The notes under the pieces were generated by a model. That model worked only from the letters and a program-made list of their open reading frames with translations, made no database searches and was not told where the DNA came from. DNA of 64,000 bases, taken from contig NZ_JAPWIJ010000009.1 in assembly GCF_027270735.1 (NCBI RefSeq), positions 62,001 through 126,000 on the forward strand, read 5' to 3'. Of this stretch, positions 35,697-45,236 are shown in pieces (position 1 is the first letter of the stretch; every line of letters begins with the position of its first letter). This DNA comes from Rhodococcus ruber. Lineage in GTDB: Bacteria; Actinomycetota; Actinomycetes; Mycobacteriales; Mycobacteriaceae. The translations under genes were made by a program, and so were the position numbers.

Positions 35697-35714
35697 TCAT
35701 CCAATCGAATGAAC
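35697..35714. promoter_or_regulatory. Dyad upstream of helicase-nuclease copy 2, shared with copy 1
   Basis: The site TCATCCAATCGAATGAAC matches the copy 1 site at 14 of 18 positions. In this copy eight-base inverted arms (ACGTTCAT/ATGAACGT, 35693-35716) surround it. It lies in the divergent region between the lipase-like gene and copy 2, about 135 bases before the latter, and could serve both. Confidence 0.5.
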
Positions 35715-35848
35715 GTCGGCACGAAACCGCAGGACGCTGTGATCATCTCCGATTTCCTCTTCGGCTTGCGAAACAAATGTCCGATTCAACCGATACATTG
35801 ACGGCAGGGCGAGTACGTCGCCTCGGAGTTCGGTTATTGGAGTAGACA

Positions 35849-38800
35849 TTGGCTGGTCGCGAGCACGACGCAGAGCTCAAGAGTCGGGTGAAGCGCCTGA
35901 TGCAGTTTCTTCGCGAGATCGTGAAGTCCCGAACCAGCCCCATTCTTCGTGTTCACGAGCATGCTCAGGTCGAGTGGTTGTACCGCTACGACCGCGTCAC
36001 TCAGATCGACGTATCGGTTGAGCAAGGTGGAGTAGCTGTTCGCGCTCCGCGTGTCAGCGTCGAAGATCCTCCGCAGGTTCCGGCATCACTCACGGGCTGG
36101 CTGGACCCGAAAGAAGTCGCAGACAGCCGCACGCCGTCAATAGCTCTAGCAGAAACGGGACAGGTCTCCGGCGGACTGGTGTCTCGGGACTCCGCCGAAG
36201 CATCCGGATTACGTCGAGAGTTCTCGCAATGGCTGCCGAAGTGGCAAACGTGGGCAGCATCAGACCGCATCCGTCGGCCCCAAGCGGAGCTATACACAGC
36301 GTTGCAGATGATGATGCAAGAGCTCGCAGCTCGCCCGGAGTCCATCGAGCTCGTGCTGGCTTCGGGGTTGTTGAATGTCAGCTCACCAGACCCCAAGCTG
36401 TCGATGCGAACGCACATCGTGACGCAGAGTGCCGGTGTCGAGAGGGACGAAGCGTCGGGTGACTTGGTCGTGCGTCTGACTTCGCTGAGCTCACCGAGGC
36501 TCGAAGACACGCAACTTCTCACCGGCCGAGAAGAATTCGACCCGTCCGGGTCACTGGGACTGCAAGAGGTCCTGCGAGAGCATGCGACGTCACCGCTGAG
36601 CGAGGGGGTGTTGAAGTTCTTGAAGGAGTGGGCACCGCGCGCGCTGAATCAGACGATCGACGTGAACGACGAGAACGAACAGCCGGCCCCGACTGCAAAC
36701 AGGACCCTCACACCATCGCCAGCGCTGGTCTTGCGTAAGCGTGGTGCATTCGCCTTGGTCGAGTACTACGAGAAAATGATCGTGGACGTTGAGCGCGACG
36801 ACTCGCCGGTTCCGCTTGGTCTCGCACAGCTTGTCGAAGCCATCGAGCCACACGACCGTCTCGACTGGCTGGAGCGGCTGGGTGCATCCGCATCATCGAC
36901 GCTTGCTGACGATCCGCTCTTTCCCCTACCTGCCAACGCCGAGCAGTCGCAGATCCTGGAACGCCTGGGCCGCGACAGCGGAGTCGTCGTAGAGGGCCCG
37001 CCGGGAACCGGTAAGACACACACCATTGCGAACCTCGTCTCAGCACTCCTCGCACGCGGACAACGAGTGTTGGTCACCAGTGAGAAGTCTCAGGCACTAC
37101 GCGTGCTGCGCGACAAGCTCCCGGCCGAGATGCAAGAGCTGTGCGTGTCCATCACCGATCTGGCGCGCGGGGGATCCCACGAGCTGAACAAGAGCGTTGC
37201 GACGATTGCAGAGCGCAAGTCTTCGTTCAACGAACGAGCCGAAGATCAACGCATCGACGACCTTGCGGTTCGACGGCAGCGGGCCCGTCAGAATCGGTCG
37301 ACGATCCTCGAACGCATCCGGTCACTTCGCGAATCCGAGACGTACCAGCACCCTCGGATTGCCCCTGGTTACTCCGGTACCGCCGCTGCAATCGTGAAGG
37401 AGGTCAGGGCAAACGAAGAAGCCTTCAGCTGGCTACCCGGACCATTGCTCGCGAACGAGTCGCCCCTGACCGGTGCCGAAATAGATGAACTGCGTGCGCT
37501 GATCAATTCCGCTTCCACGACCAGCGATAGCCGCCCGCCGCGGCCGTTGCCACCGATCGACACGCTCCTTCCCGATAGTCAGACGCTGGAGAAGTTGTTC
37601 CGCCGAGTCACTACCGAGATCGCTACACAGGGAGCCGAATCCGCTCAACTGATCCAGATTCTCGACGGTGTAGATCCACCAACAGCACAACGTGTTCGCG
37701 AGCTGTGCGAAACATTGGACGGCCGAGTCGATGACGTGCGCGAGCTCGAACCTCACTTTCAGCAGCTCGCCGACGAGGTCCTGTCCGGACAGGCCGACTA
37801 CTTGTGGGCACGTGTTGCAGGACTGCCTGCGCTGCTCGACGCGGCTGTCCAAGCCGATTCAGTCGTGGGTCATCGCGACGTCCACAGCTCCGATACATCG
37901 GGTCAAGCCCTCTCCGTGCTCGACCAACTCGCAGCAGCACTGGAAGCCGGCTCCGAATGGAAACCTGGTCGCTTCTTCAAGAGTGAGCAGCAGAAGGCCT
38001 TCGAGCAATCCGGAATCACGGCAACGATCGATGGCTCGCCCGTGTCGAGCGCATCGGCGGCCCGCGCAGCCGCCGAACACGTCAGGGCTTTGGCTGCGAT
38101 CCGGAACGCCGGAACGCTTCTCGCTGATTTACGCATTCCGGTCGTCACAGACGGATCGCGCGGCTTTCAGGTCAACAGCTTGCAGTCCACCCTCCGGGCT
38201 CTGGATCAGTTGCGCGCGGTGGCGACCGCGAGGGATGAGCTTGCGAGTACCCTCCGTTCGATCTCGCTGAGCTATCCGCGTGTTCGGTCTCTGACCGAAG
38301 CATCGTCGATTGCAGGTGCCGCCGGTGCGATCGCAACCCGTGCCGATGTCGAGGATGCACGTCGGGAACTGGACGCCTTGGTTCGCGCCGTGTCCATCGA
38401 GTTCGATCGCGCACCTTCGCCGGAGGGCGATGCGCTCATCCGTACCTTGGCAGCGGCCGATACGGACCTATTCGCAACGGCCGGCGAGCTTTACATCCTG
38501 GCCTGCAACGAAACACGTGATCAGATACGGCTGAGTGAGCTCGAATCACGGCTCAGCAACGTTGCGCCGAACCTTGCAAAGCTCGTGCGGAGCACGGCGA
38601 ACGACGAGCAATGGGACGGCATCGGCTGGGGCCTTGAGAAGGCGTGGGCATGGCGACGTGCGCAAGAGTGGGTCATCGATCAGCATCGGACCGGACGCGA
38701 GCAGGAACTCGACGCTGACCTCAATGCACTCGACGCTGATATCGCTCAGCTGACCTCCCAGCTCGCAGCTGCCAGCGCCTGGCGAGACTCCTTGAAACGA

Positions 38801-41185
38801 ATGACCGCCATCGAGGTTCAGGCCTTGCAGACTTACCGGGACCACATCTCGAATCTCGGTATGGGCACAGGAAAATATGCAGAAAAGTACAGCAGCGCAG
38901 CGCGTTCGGCCATGATCGAAGCGCAGAGCGCGGTGCCGGCCTGGGTCATGCCTCTGCAGCAGGTTCTTGACTCTATCCCCGCCAAGCCGAATTCCTTCGA
39001 CGTCGTCATCGTCGACGAAGCAAGCCAGGCAGATATCACGAGCCTGTTCTTGCTGTGGCTTGCTCCGCGCGTCATCGTCGTCGGGGACGACAAACAGTGC
39101 ACACCGAGCGAGGTGTCGAGCGGCGCGTTGGACGTAATTTTCGACCGACTGGATCTCTACTTGCACGACCTGCCCGAGCATGTGCGCACCACCCTGACTC
39201 CGCGGTCCAGTCTCTTCTCCATGTTGCGCACCAGATTCGGCCAAGTTGTGCGCCTTCGGGAGCATTTCCGCTGTATGCCTGAGATCATCAACTGGTCGAG
39301 CAACCAGTTCTACCGCGACTCGCCGTTAATTCCCGTGAGGCAGTTCGGAGCCGACCGTCTCCCCCCGCTCGCTCATACATATGTCGAAGGCGCGATCAAC
39401 GCAGGCAAAAGCGCGACGCTGAGAAACGAAGCTGAGGCAGCAGCCCTCGTCGATCAAATGATCGAATGTTTCGACGACCCTGCCTACGACGACAAGACTT
39501 TCGGTGTTGTTGTGCTGCAGGGACAATCGCAGGTCGACGTGATCAGGAACCTGCTTCTTGCCAAAGTCAGCACTGAAGTATGGGAGGAAAGGCGTCTCAG
39601 AGTAGGAACCCCGCCCGACTTCCAGGGCGATGAGCGAAACGTCATCATGCTGTCGATGGTCGTTGCACCAGAGCACAACTTCGCATCCCTGACCAAGAGC
39701 GAGTTTCAACGACGTTTTAATGTCGCGGCGTCGCGTGCTCAGGACCAGCTCTGGCTGTTCCATTCGGTGACCGCCGATCGCCTGAGGTCGACCGACCTTC
39801 GTCAGTCGCTTCTGACGTACGTCAGTTCGACATCTCCGGCCCCCGCTGCAGCGATGCCGGAAAACGTCAGCCGTGATGTTCGGCAGGCACCCTTCGACAG
39901 CCTCTTCGAGCAGCGGGTGTTCAATGACATTGTCGCCCGCGGTTACCACATCAACCCTCAGGTCGAAGTGAACGGCCGGCGACTAGACCTCGTCGTCACC
40001 GGCGGTGCATCGCGCATCGCAGTCGAATGTGACGGCGACGCCTGGCATTCGACTCCTGAGCAGGTCCGCGCAGATCTCGAACGCGAGCAGGAGATCAAGA
40101 GGGTCGGGTGGACGTTCTGGCGGGTTCGTGAGTCCGAGTACTACCTGGATCAAACAGCTGCCCTGTCGACGCTGTGGGAAACGCTCGACGATTTAGGTAT
40201 ATCACCCTATTCCGTGGCTGCAGCTGCAGTGGATGAAGCGGTGCCGGCATGGTCGCCGGTTGTACTGACCGCGGACGAGTCGATCGTCGAGGAAGTAGCA
40301 GAGGAAGAGGCGCTTGCAGCATTACCCGTGGTGCCGACGCCGCGCGTTGTGGCTGTCCCGACACCAGCGCGGGAAACCGCGGCACGAGCAAGCGATCGAC
40401 CTCTTCCCGCGGCGGTTGGCCAATCAGATCGAGAGCCTGAACACCGGGGAGCTGCCGCCGATTCGTCGGTAAGGCTTCAACCGCGCGTCTTCGAAGCGGG
40501 TGTAATGAAGGAGCTGCAGCGAGGACGAGCGACTCAATCAGAACTCGAAAGACGCTTGATAGTTGGTGAGGGTGCTCTCGACGACACTTTGAATCACCTT
40601 GTATTGAAACGCCGGCTAGTGACGCAGGGGAGCGGCGCCGAACTTCACTACAGTGTCCGACCGCTTCGAGTCGAGTCCGAATCGAACGTGCAAGACGCTG
40701 CGCCGACGCGAGACCCGCAGGCTCACAAGATTGTGTCGCGCAAAGACATCAGAGAGCAGCTGATCGCACGTGCTGCCGAAGCAGCCGTGACGGCCCATGA
40801 AATTACTACCGAATTAAGCGTCTCAGATGACATTGTTCGCGCGGTCGGGCGAGGGTTGGTGAGCGAAGGACTGCTCGAAGAAGACGATGGCACCTACACG
40901 CTGGCGAGACCGTCGACCTCGGTTGCCACCGAGCCCGCAGCTGCCGAGTCCAAGAATGCAAGAAGCAAAGAATTACCCAAACCCGAAATCGCCGTCGCTA
41001 AACAGCTGCTTGTAGCTGCGGCGTGGGACGTCGGAACGAAGCTGAACATCTCACGCGCGTGCAGGGTCACGGGATTCACGCCTGCCGAAGTCCAAGGTGT
41101 TCTTGCTGAACTCGTCCAGGACCGAAGGCTGGTGAAGCAGACCGACGGAAATACATCGGTGTGGATCAAGAATCGTCATCTATGA
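35849..41185 (+). CDS. SF1 helicase with MTES_1575/Vsr-like nuclease and three winged helices, copy 2
   Basis: 1,778 residues, collinear with copy 1 over nearly its whole length. Motif I GPPGTGKTHTIANL is near 383, motif II VIVDEASQADI near 1054, then VVGDDKQCTP, TPPDFQGDERNVIMLS and NVAASRAQDQLW. The nuclease domain (1350-1450) is canonical: FEQRVFNDIVARGYHINP, RRLDLVV and AVECDGDAWHSTPEQ. This copy therefore keeps the residues expected for cleavage. The last 230 residues read as three winged-helix repeats (ATQSELERRL; VTAHEITTEL; LNISRACRVTGF). The start is a TTG with GGAG seven bases before. The stop overlaps the next gene as ATGA, as in unit 1. Helicase and nuclease on one chain suggest degradation of foreign DNA after sensing. 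Confidence 0.82.
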   Translation: MAGREHDAELKSRVKRLMQFLREIVKSRTSPILRVHEHAQVEWLYRYDRVTQIDVSVEQGGVAVRAPRVSVEDPPQVPASLTGWLDPKEVADSRTPSIALAETGQVSGGLVSRDSAEASGLRREFSQWLPKWQTWAASDRIRRPQAELYTALQMMMQELAARPESIELVLASGLLNVSSPDPKLSMRTHIVTQSAGVERDEASGDLVVRLTSLSSPRLEDTQLLTGREEFDPSGSLGLQEVLREHATSPLSEGVLKFLKEWAPRALNQTIDVNDENEQPAPTANRTLTPSPALVLRKRGAFALVEYYEKMIVDVERDDSPVPLGLAQLVEAIEPHDRLDWLERLGASASSTLADDPLFPLPANAEQSQILERLGRDSGVVVEGPPGTGKTHTIANLVSALLARGQRVLVTSEKSQALRVLRDKLPAEMQELCVSITDLARGGSHELNKSVATIAERKSSFNERAEDQRIDDLAVRRQRARQNRSTILERIRSLRESETYQHPRIAPGYSGTAAAIVKEVRANEEAFSWLPGPLLANESPLTGAEIDELRALINSASTTSDSRPPRPLPPIDTLLPDSQTLEKLFRRVTTEIATQGAESAQLIQILDGVDPPTAQRVRELCETLDGRVDDVRELEPHFQQLADEVLSGQADYLWARVAGLPALLDAAVQADSVVGHRDVHSSDTSGQALSVLDQLAAALEAGSEWKPGRFFKSEQQKAFEQSGITATIDGSPVSSASAARAAAEHVRALAAIRNAGTLLADLRIPVVTDGSRGFQVNSLQSTLRALDQLRAVATARDELASTLRSISLSYPRVRSLTEASSIAGAAGAIATRADVEDARRELDALVRAVSIEFDRAPSPEGDALIRTLAAADTDLFATAGELYILACNETRDQIRLSELESRLSNVAPNLAKLVRSTANDEQWDGIGWGLEKAWAWRRAQEWVIDQHRTGREQELDADLNALDADIAQLTSQLAAASAWRDSLKRMTAIEVQALQTYRDHISNLGMGTGKYAEKYSSAARSAMIEAQSAVPAWVMPLQQVLDSIPAKPNSFDVVIVDEASQADITSLFLLWLAPRVIVVGDDKQCTPSEVSSGALDVIFDRLDLYLHDLPEHVRTTLTPRSSLFSMLRTRFGQVVRLREHFRCMPEIINWSSNQFYRDSPLIPVRQFGADRLPPLAHTYVEGAINAGKSATLRNEAEAAALVDQMIECFDDPAYDDKTFGVVVLQGQSQVDVIRNLLLAKVSTEVWEERRLRVGTPPDFQGDERNVIMLSMVVAPEHNFASLTKSEFQRRFNVAASRAQDQLWLFHSVTADRLRSTDLRQSLLTYVSSTSPAPAAAMPENVSRDVRQAPFDSLFEQRVFNDIVARGYHINPQVEVNGRRLDLVVTGGASRIAVECDGDAWHSTPEQVRADLEREQEIKRVGWTFWRVRESEYYLDQTAALSTLWETLDDLGISPYSVAAAAVDEAVPAWSPVVLTADESIVEEVAEEEALAALPVVPTPRVVAVPTPARETAARASDRPLPAAVGQSDREPEHRGAAADSSVRLQPRVFEAGVMKELQRGRATQSELERRLIVGEGALDDTLNHLVLKRRLVTQGSGAELHYSVRPLRVESESNVQDAAPTRDPQAHKIVSRKDIREQLIARAAEAAVTAHEITTELSVSDDIVRAVGRGLVSEGLLEEDDGTYTLARPSTSVATEPAAAESKNARSKELPKPEIAVAKQLLVAAAWDVGTKLNISRACRVTGFTPAEVQGVLAELVQDRRLVKQTDGNTSVWIKNRHL

Positions 41186-42852
41186 AGACGGCAAATGCAG
41201 TGCGTCCGCTCCGACAGTGGCAGGCTGAGGCTCTGCTGCAGTGGCAGCGAGCTGGCAATACCGGCGTGGTGCAGGCAGTGCGAGGTGCAGGCATGACCGA
41301 GGTGGGTGCCACCGCCGTCGTTGCAGCGTTGAACCGTAGGCTGCAATCGGTTGTGGTCGTCCAGGATTCGGACGCCGCCGTGGCATGGATTCAGATGCTG
41401 GCGGAAAGGGCACCGACCGCAACGATCGAAAATTTGGACGCACAGACTGACCAGGATGCGGATGTGATTGTCGCGGAGGCCGGATCGTTGAGGCGGCTCC
41501 GGCATGCTGGGCGACGCACAGGTGGTTTGCTTGTAATTGACGACGTTCATCTCTTGGTTGCGGCCGAGCGCAGTGAGCTGTCTAGTCACCGGTTCCAAGA
41601 ACGCCTGGGGTTGGCGGACTATGCTGCGGGTTGGGTACCGACTTCACTCGCAAAAGAATTCGATGCAGTCATTGTTGGCTGCGACTACAAAAGAGCTCGA
41701 CGAGACGGCCATTCAGCGCCTCTGCGAGTGCTGATGGTTGGAGTGCCGTTCAAGGCTGAAGAGCTGAAGCGCTACACCAAACACGATGAAGCCGCGAGTC
41801 GTACGCGTTCGGACCTTGTTCGGCGATACCGATGCCGCACGAACAGCGAAGACAACTTTGAGTCGGACGTTCGACGATTGGCGGACGGGCCCTCGTCGGA
41901 TTCCGGCACGCAGGCCGCCCGCCGCTATCAGGCGTCGATCAATGAACGCCGGAACTCTGTCGACGGCTGCATCGGTAAAATTTTCGCTCTGCGTGAACTC
42001 TCGCAAGTGTTCAAACGCAGCGGACATACGCTCGTCTTTACCGAAACCAGTTCGTTGGCAAGCCGACTGGCAGAAGTTCTGTTGGAGGAGAGGATCCTTG
42101 CAGCGCCTTTCTCAGCGAGACTCGACGCAGGTGACCGCAAAGACTTGGAGTCGAGCTTCGAGGAAGGCGTGATGAGCGTGTTGACTGTGCCTGCCGAACT
42201 GGATGCCATGACAGCAATCCCCGGTGCAGATATTGCGGTGCTTGCGTCGTCCAGTCGCACCCGTCATTCGCTGTCGCACCGAATGGGTCGGGTAGTGGGA
42301 ACTCGCGATTCGGCGTGCCCGACCAACGTTGTCGTCCTGTACATGGAAGGTACCATCGAGGATCCGAAGATCGGCACTCGCGGTACGTATCTCGACGAGC
42401 TTATATCCGCGGCGACTGAGGTCGTGACCGTCGACGTTGAGGGTGCGGTCGAGACGCTGGCCCGTTGGACTGTTTCGATGAATCAGATTGCTGCTCTTCG
42501 AAACACGGATAGACGCGACGATCGATCATTAGAGGAACTCGCCTTCAGGATCGTCGACGACGAGCCGCCAGCGGTCGGCCTCGACAACGACAGGTCCGGC
42601 ATCCGAGAGCTTCTGCGACGAACGACTGCCAGCCCGACGATGGACGAGGTCGACCAGGTGCTGCGGGGTCTGGCGATTCTCGAGGAGCGAGAGGTTGCCG
42701 TCGTCATCGCTAGATACGGCCTGGACGGAGATGATCGGCGGACTTACCCTCAGATCGCGGCGGGCGTCGGGGTGTCTGCGGGGCAGGTCAGTCAAATCGA
42801 GAAGGAAGCGATTTCGAAGGTCCTTCACGCGCGGGACGGGAGTGCCAGCTGA
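41182..42852 (+). CDS. Degenerate SF2 helicase with canonical sigma-70 region-4-like tail, copy 2
   Basis: 556 residues, paralogous to the SF2 gene of unit 1. The helicase motifs are lost in an intact frame: motif I reads AVRGAGMTEVG (the Walker Lys is Met), motif II DDVH instead of DEVH, the TAT of motif III is absent, and motif VI is HRMGRVVG. ATP hydrolysis is therefore unlikely. In contrast the C-terminal domain (about 500-545) is a better match to sigma region 4 than copy 1: EREVAVVIARYGLDGDDRR, TYPQIAAGVGVSAGQVSQIE, KEAISKVL. Conservation of the fold without catalysis suggests a structural or DNA-recognition role alongside the active nuclease of this unit. It is coupled to the upstream gene by ATGA. 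Confidence 0.78.
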   Translation: MKTANAVRPLRQWQAEALLQWQRAGNTGVVQAVRGAGMTEVGATAVVAALNRRLQSVVVVQDSDAAVAWIQMLAERAPTATIENLDAQTDQDADVIVAEAGSLRRLRHAGRRTGGLLVIDDVHLLVAAERSELSSHRFQERLGLADYAAGWVPTSLAKEFDAVIVGCDYKRARRDGHSAPLRVLMVGVPFKAEELKRYTKHDEAASRTRSDLVRRYRCRTNSEDNFESDVRRLADGPSSDSGTQAARRYQASINERRNSVDGCIGKIFALRELSQVFKRSGHTLVFTETSSLASRLAEVLLEERILAAPFSARLDAGDRKDLESSFEEGVMSVLTVPAELDAMTAIPGADIAVLASSSRTRHSLSHRMGRVVGTRDSACPTNVVVLYMEGTIEDPKIGTRGTYLDELISAATEVVTVDVEGAVETLARWTVSMNQIAALRNTDRRDDRSLEELAFRIVDDEPPAVGLDNDRSGIRELLRRTTASPTMDEVDQVLRGLAILEEREVAVVIARYGLDGDDRRTYPQIAAGVGVSAGQVSQIEKEAISKVLHARDGSAS

Positions 42853-42948
42853 ATCGGATCTTTGTACTGCCATCGCGGTCCCCGATTGAAGGATTGTGGT
42901 GTGGAGAGCGGCCGCAATCAAATTCTTACTAAGATAGGACAGAAAATC

Positions 42949-44820
42949 ATGGGTAGCATTACGCCGCATTATCGAACTGTCACACAGTTGCTTCAGAGTC
43001 GATCTTTTTCCATAGATGAATATCAGCGCGAGTATAAATGGAGCCAACAGAATATCGAGGAATTGATTACTGACCTTCAAGGTAAGTTCGAGTCTGCCTA
43101 CCGGGCTGGTGACACCCCCAAAAATGCTAGCGAGTATCCGGACTATTTTCTTGGCTCGATCATTGTCACCAAGAGGGTAGGTAAAAATTTTCTCGTCGAT
43201 GGGCAACAGAGAGTCACTTCGTTGACTCTCTTTCTCATATTCTTGTATCGCGAAGCGAAAGAGCGCAACTTCGCAGTGGCTTCGACAATTGAACCGCTAA
43301 TTTTCTCCGACAACTATGGCGAGCGACAGTTTAACTTAGACGTGACGGAGCGTGTTCCGGTGATTCGCGCACTTTTTGGTGGCGAGGAGTACAACCCGGA
43401 CGGCAAAGAAGAATCTGTGCAAAACATCATCGACCGGTACCGGGACATTGAAAACATCGGATTGATCGAGGGCCTTGGTGACGGATTGGAGTCATTTATA
43501 TACTGGCTTCTTAATAATGTCGGACTGATTGAGATTGCCACCGACTCAGACGCGCATGCCTACTCGATCTTCGAGACTATGAACGATCGCGGAAAGCCGC
43601 TAAGTCCGGTTGACATGCTGAAAGCGTACCTTCTCGGTTCGATTGCGGACACAGCTCAGCGGGCAGATGCCAATGGGAAATGGAAGAAGACTGTATCGGA
43701 ACTGATCTCATGGGCATCGGAGCCGAACCCGGAACGCGATTCGAGCTTTGTTAAAGCATGGTTGAGAAGCCAGTATGCCGAGACCATTCGAGACCGCAAA
43801 GCTGGAGCGATTGATATGGATTGGGAGCTGATTGGCACAGCGTTTCACAGGTGGATTCGCGATAACGCTACTGTTGTGGGCGTGGGTTCGTCTGCAGACA
43901 ATTACCTTCTAATGACTGAGAGCTTTCCATTTTTCGCACGTGCGTACCTCAAAATACAAGACGCCAGCCGCAATTACACGTCCGGGCTGGAGTCTCTATT
44001 CTTCAATGCACACAACGACTTTACTTGGCAAAGCACTGTCCTTTTGGCGTCTCTTGATCCGATGGACGACGACGACACGGTCAATCGTAAATTGGCTGCG
44101 ACTGCTACATATCTTGATATTTGGATAATGCGTCGAACGGTCAACTACGTCCGGGTGGGATACTCGGCTGTGAGTTATGCCATGTGGATTCTCTGCAAGG
44201 AGATAAGGAGGAAGTCAGTAAATGAGCTCGTGGATATATTGGTCGCGAAGCTGTCCAGTGACGATGTTTCATTTGATGGTAGCCAATCGAGGGGACGTGG
44301 AGGCGTAACAGAATTGCGGCTAAACCAGTTCAGTCGCAGGTACATCTATCACCTACTTGCGCGTCTGACCGCCTTTACCGACGTACAGTCCGGGAAGCCC
44401 GACATCTTCGACAAGTATGTCGACCGGAAGCAGAAGAACGCCTTCGACATCGAACATGTTTGGGCTGATAAGTATCGTAGGTATGCTGACGAGGTAGCAA
44501 ACGAGCAGGAGTTTGACAACGTCCGAAACAACGTAGGCGGACTTGTGCTTCTACCCGCAGACGTCAACCGCAGCTACCAAGATCGCACCTTCGAAGAAAA
44601 GTCGCCTCATTATGCGAAGCAGAACCTGTACGCGGCGAGTCTCACCAAAGCCGCGTACCAGCACCAACCTCAGTTCAGAAACTTTATTCAACGCGAAGGC
44701 CTTGGGTTCAAAGCCTACGACGACTTCGGTGCCGATCAACAAGCGGAGAGGCGCCAGCTTGTCCTTGAGCTGGCGAAACGTGTCTGGTCGGTTGAGCGAG
44801 TTTCCGCATTTCGAGTTTGA
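42949..44820 (+). CDS. Fused GmrSD-like type IV restriction protein (DUF262-DUF1524)
   Basis: 623 residues. The N-terminal DUF262/GmrS part shows FSIDEYQREYKWSQQNIEELI and FLVDGQQRVTSLTLFL (DGQQR near 82), the NTPase/ParB-like motif. The C-terminal DUF1524/GmrD part has the HNH-type DIEHVWADKY near 500 and NNVGGLVLLPADVNRSYQD. Such proteins restrict phage DNA carrying modified cytosines, using NTP. The ATG chosen has AGGA nine bases before. A GTG at 42901 with AAGGA would add 16 residues. The gene is visibly more A+T-rich than those around it, so it was probably acquired separately. It follows the degenerate SF2 gene by about 100 bases. Confidence 0.85.
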   Translation: MGSITPHYRTVTQLLQSRSFSIDEYQREYKWSQQNIEELITDLQGKFESAYRAGDTPKNASEYPDYFLGSIIVTKRVGKNFLVDGQQRVTSLTLFLIFLYREAKERNFAVASTIEPLIFSDNYGERQFNLDVTERVPVIRALFGGEEYNPDGKEESVQNIIDRYRDIENIGLIEGLGDGLESFIYWLLNNVGLIEIATDSDAHAYSIFETMNDRGKPLSPVDMLKAYLLGSIADTAQRADANGKWKKTVSELISWASEPNPERDSSFVKAWLRSQYAETIRDRKAGAIDMDWELIGTAFHRWIRDNATVVGVGSSADNYLLMTESFPFFARAYLKIQDASRNYTSGLESLFFNAHNDFTWQSTVLLASLDPMDDDDTVNRKLAATATYLDIWIMRRTVNYVRVGYSAVSYAMWILCKEIRRKSVNELVDILVAKLSSDDVSFDGSQSRGRGGVTELRLNQFSRRYIYHLLARLTAFTDVQSGKPDIFDKYVDRKQKNAFDIEHVWADKYRRYADEVANEQEFDNVRNNVGGLVLLPADVNRSYQDRTFEEKSPHYAKQNLYAASLTKAAYQHQPQFRNFIQREGLGFKAYDDFGADQQAERRQLVLELAKRVWSVERVSAFRV

Positions 44821-45236
44821 ACGACCCGCGGTTTTGACTAGACTCAGCGAATTTCCAACTCATCGTTGGTTTCACTGCAGTGGTTGGCGGGTTCCGGTAA
44901 CGGCTTTGCGGAGCTTCTTCGATCTGGCGTTGTGGTCCCGCAGGCGTTAAGAGTCGCCGTCAAGGTTGACCATGAGGAAGTGAACCGGAACTGTACGTGG
45001 CTTTGACTTGAGAATCGAAGTCAGTCACGGTCATAAGCGACACCCCAGTGCTTCCGCCTGCAAAGATGGCAGTTTGAAACGCAACGTGCGGTCGGCTGAA
45101 GGAAGAATAGGTGAATCGCACCTGCAGCCTTCACGGTCAGCATGAACGAATTGACTGACGGCTGTTTCAGGCAAGATTGATTTGTCTGGACAGTTGCGCG
45201 CTGTGCCCGGCGACGATCGTGTGCGTCACAACCTGG
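44821..45236. other. Gene-free stretch between two convergent units
   Basis: It separates the GmrSD-like gene from the end of the minus-strand methyltransferase operon. No frame has a domain or a good start. No clear hairpin terminator was found, although one is expected here. Confidence 0.5.

Noticed and set aside
25955..42852. Assignment of the paired helicase units to BREX, DISARM, Zorya or Druantia
   Set aside because: The defining genes of those systems (PglZ, DUF1998, ZorAB, DruE-type) are absent.
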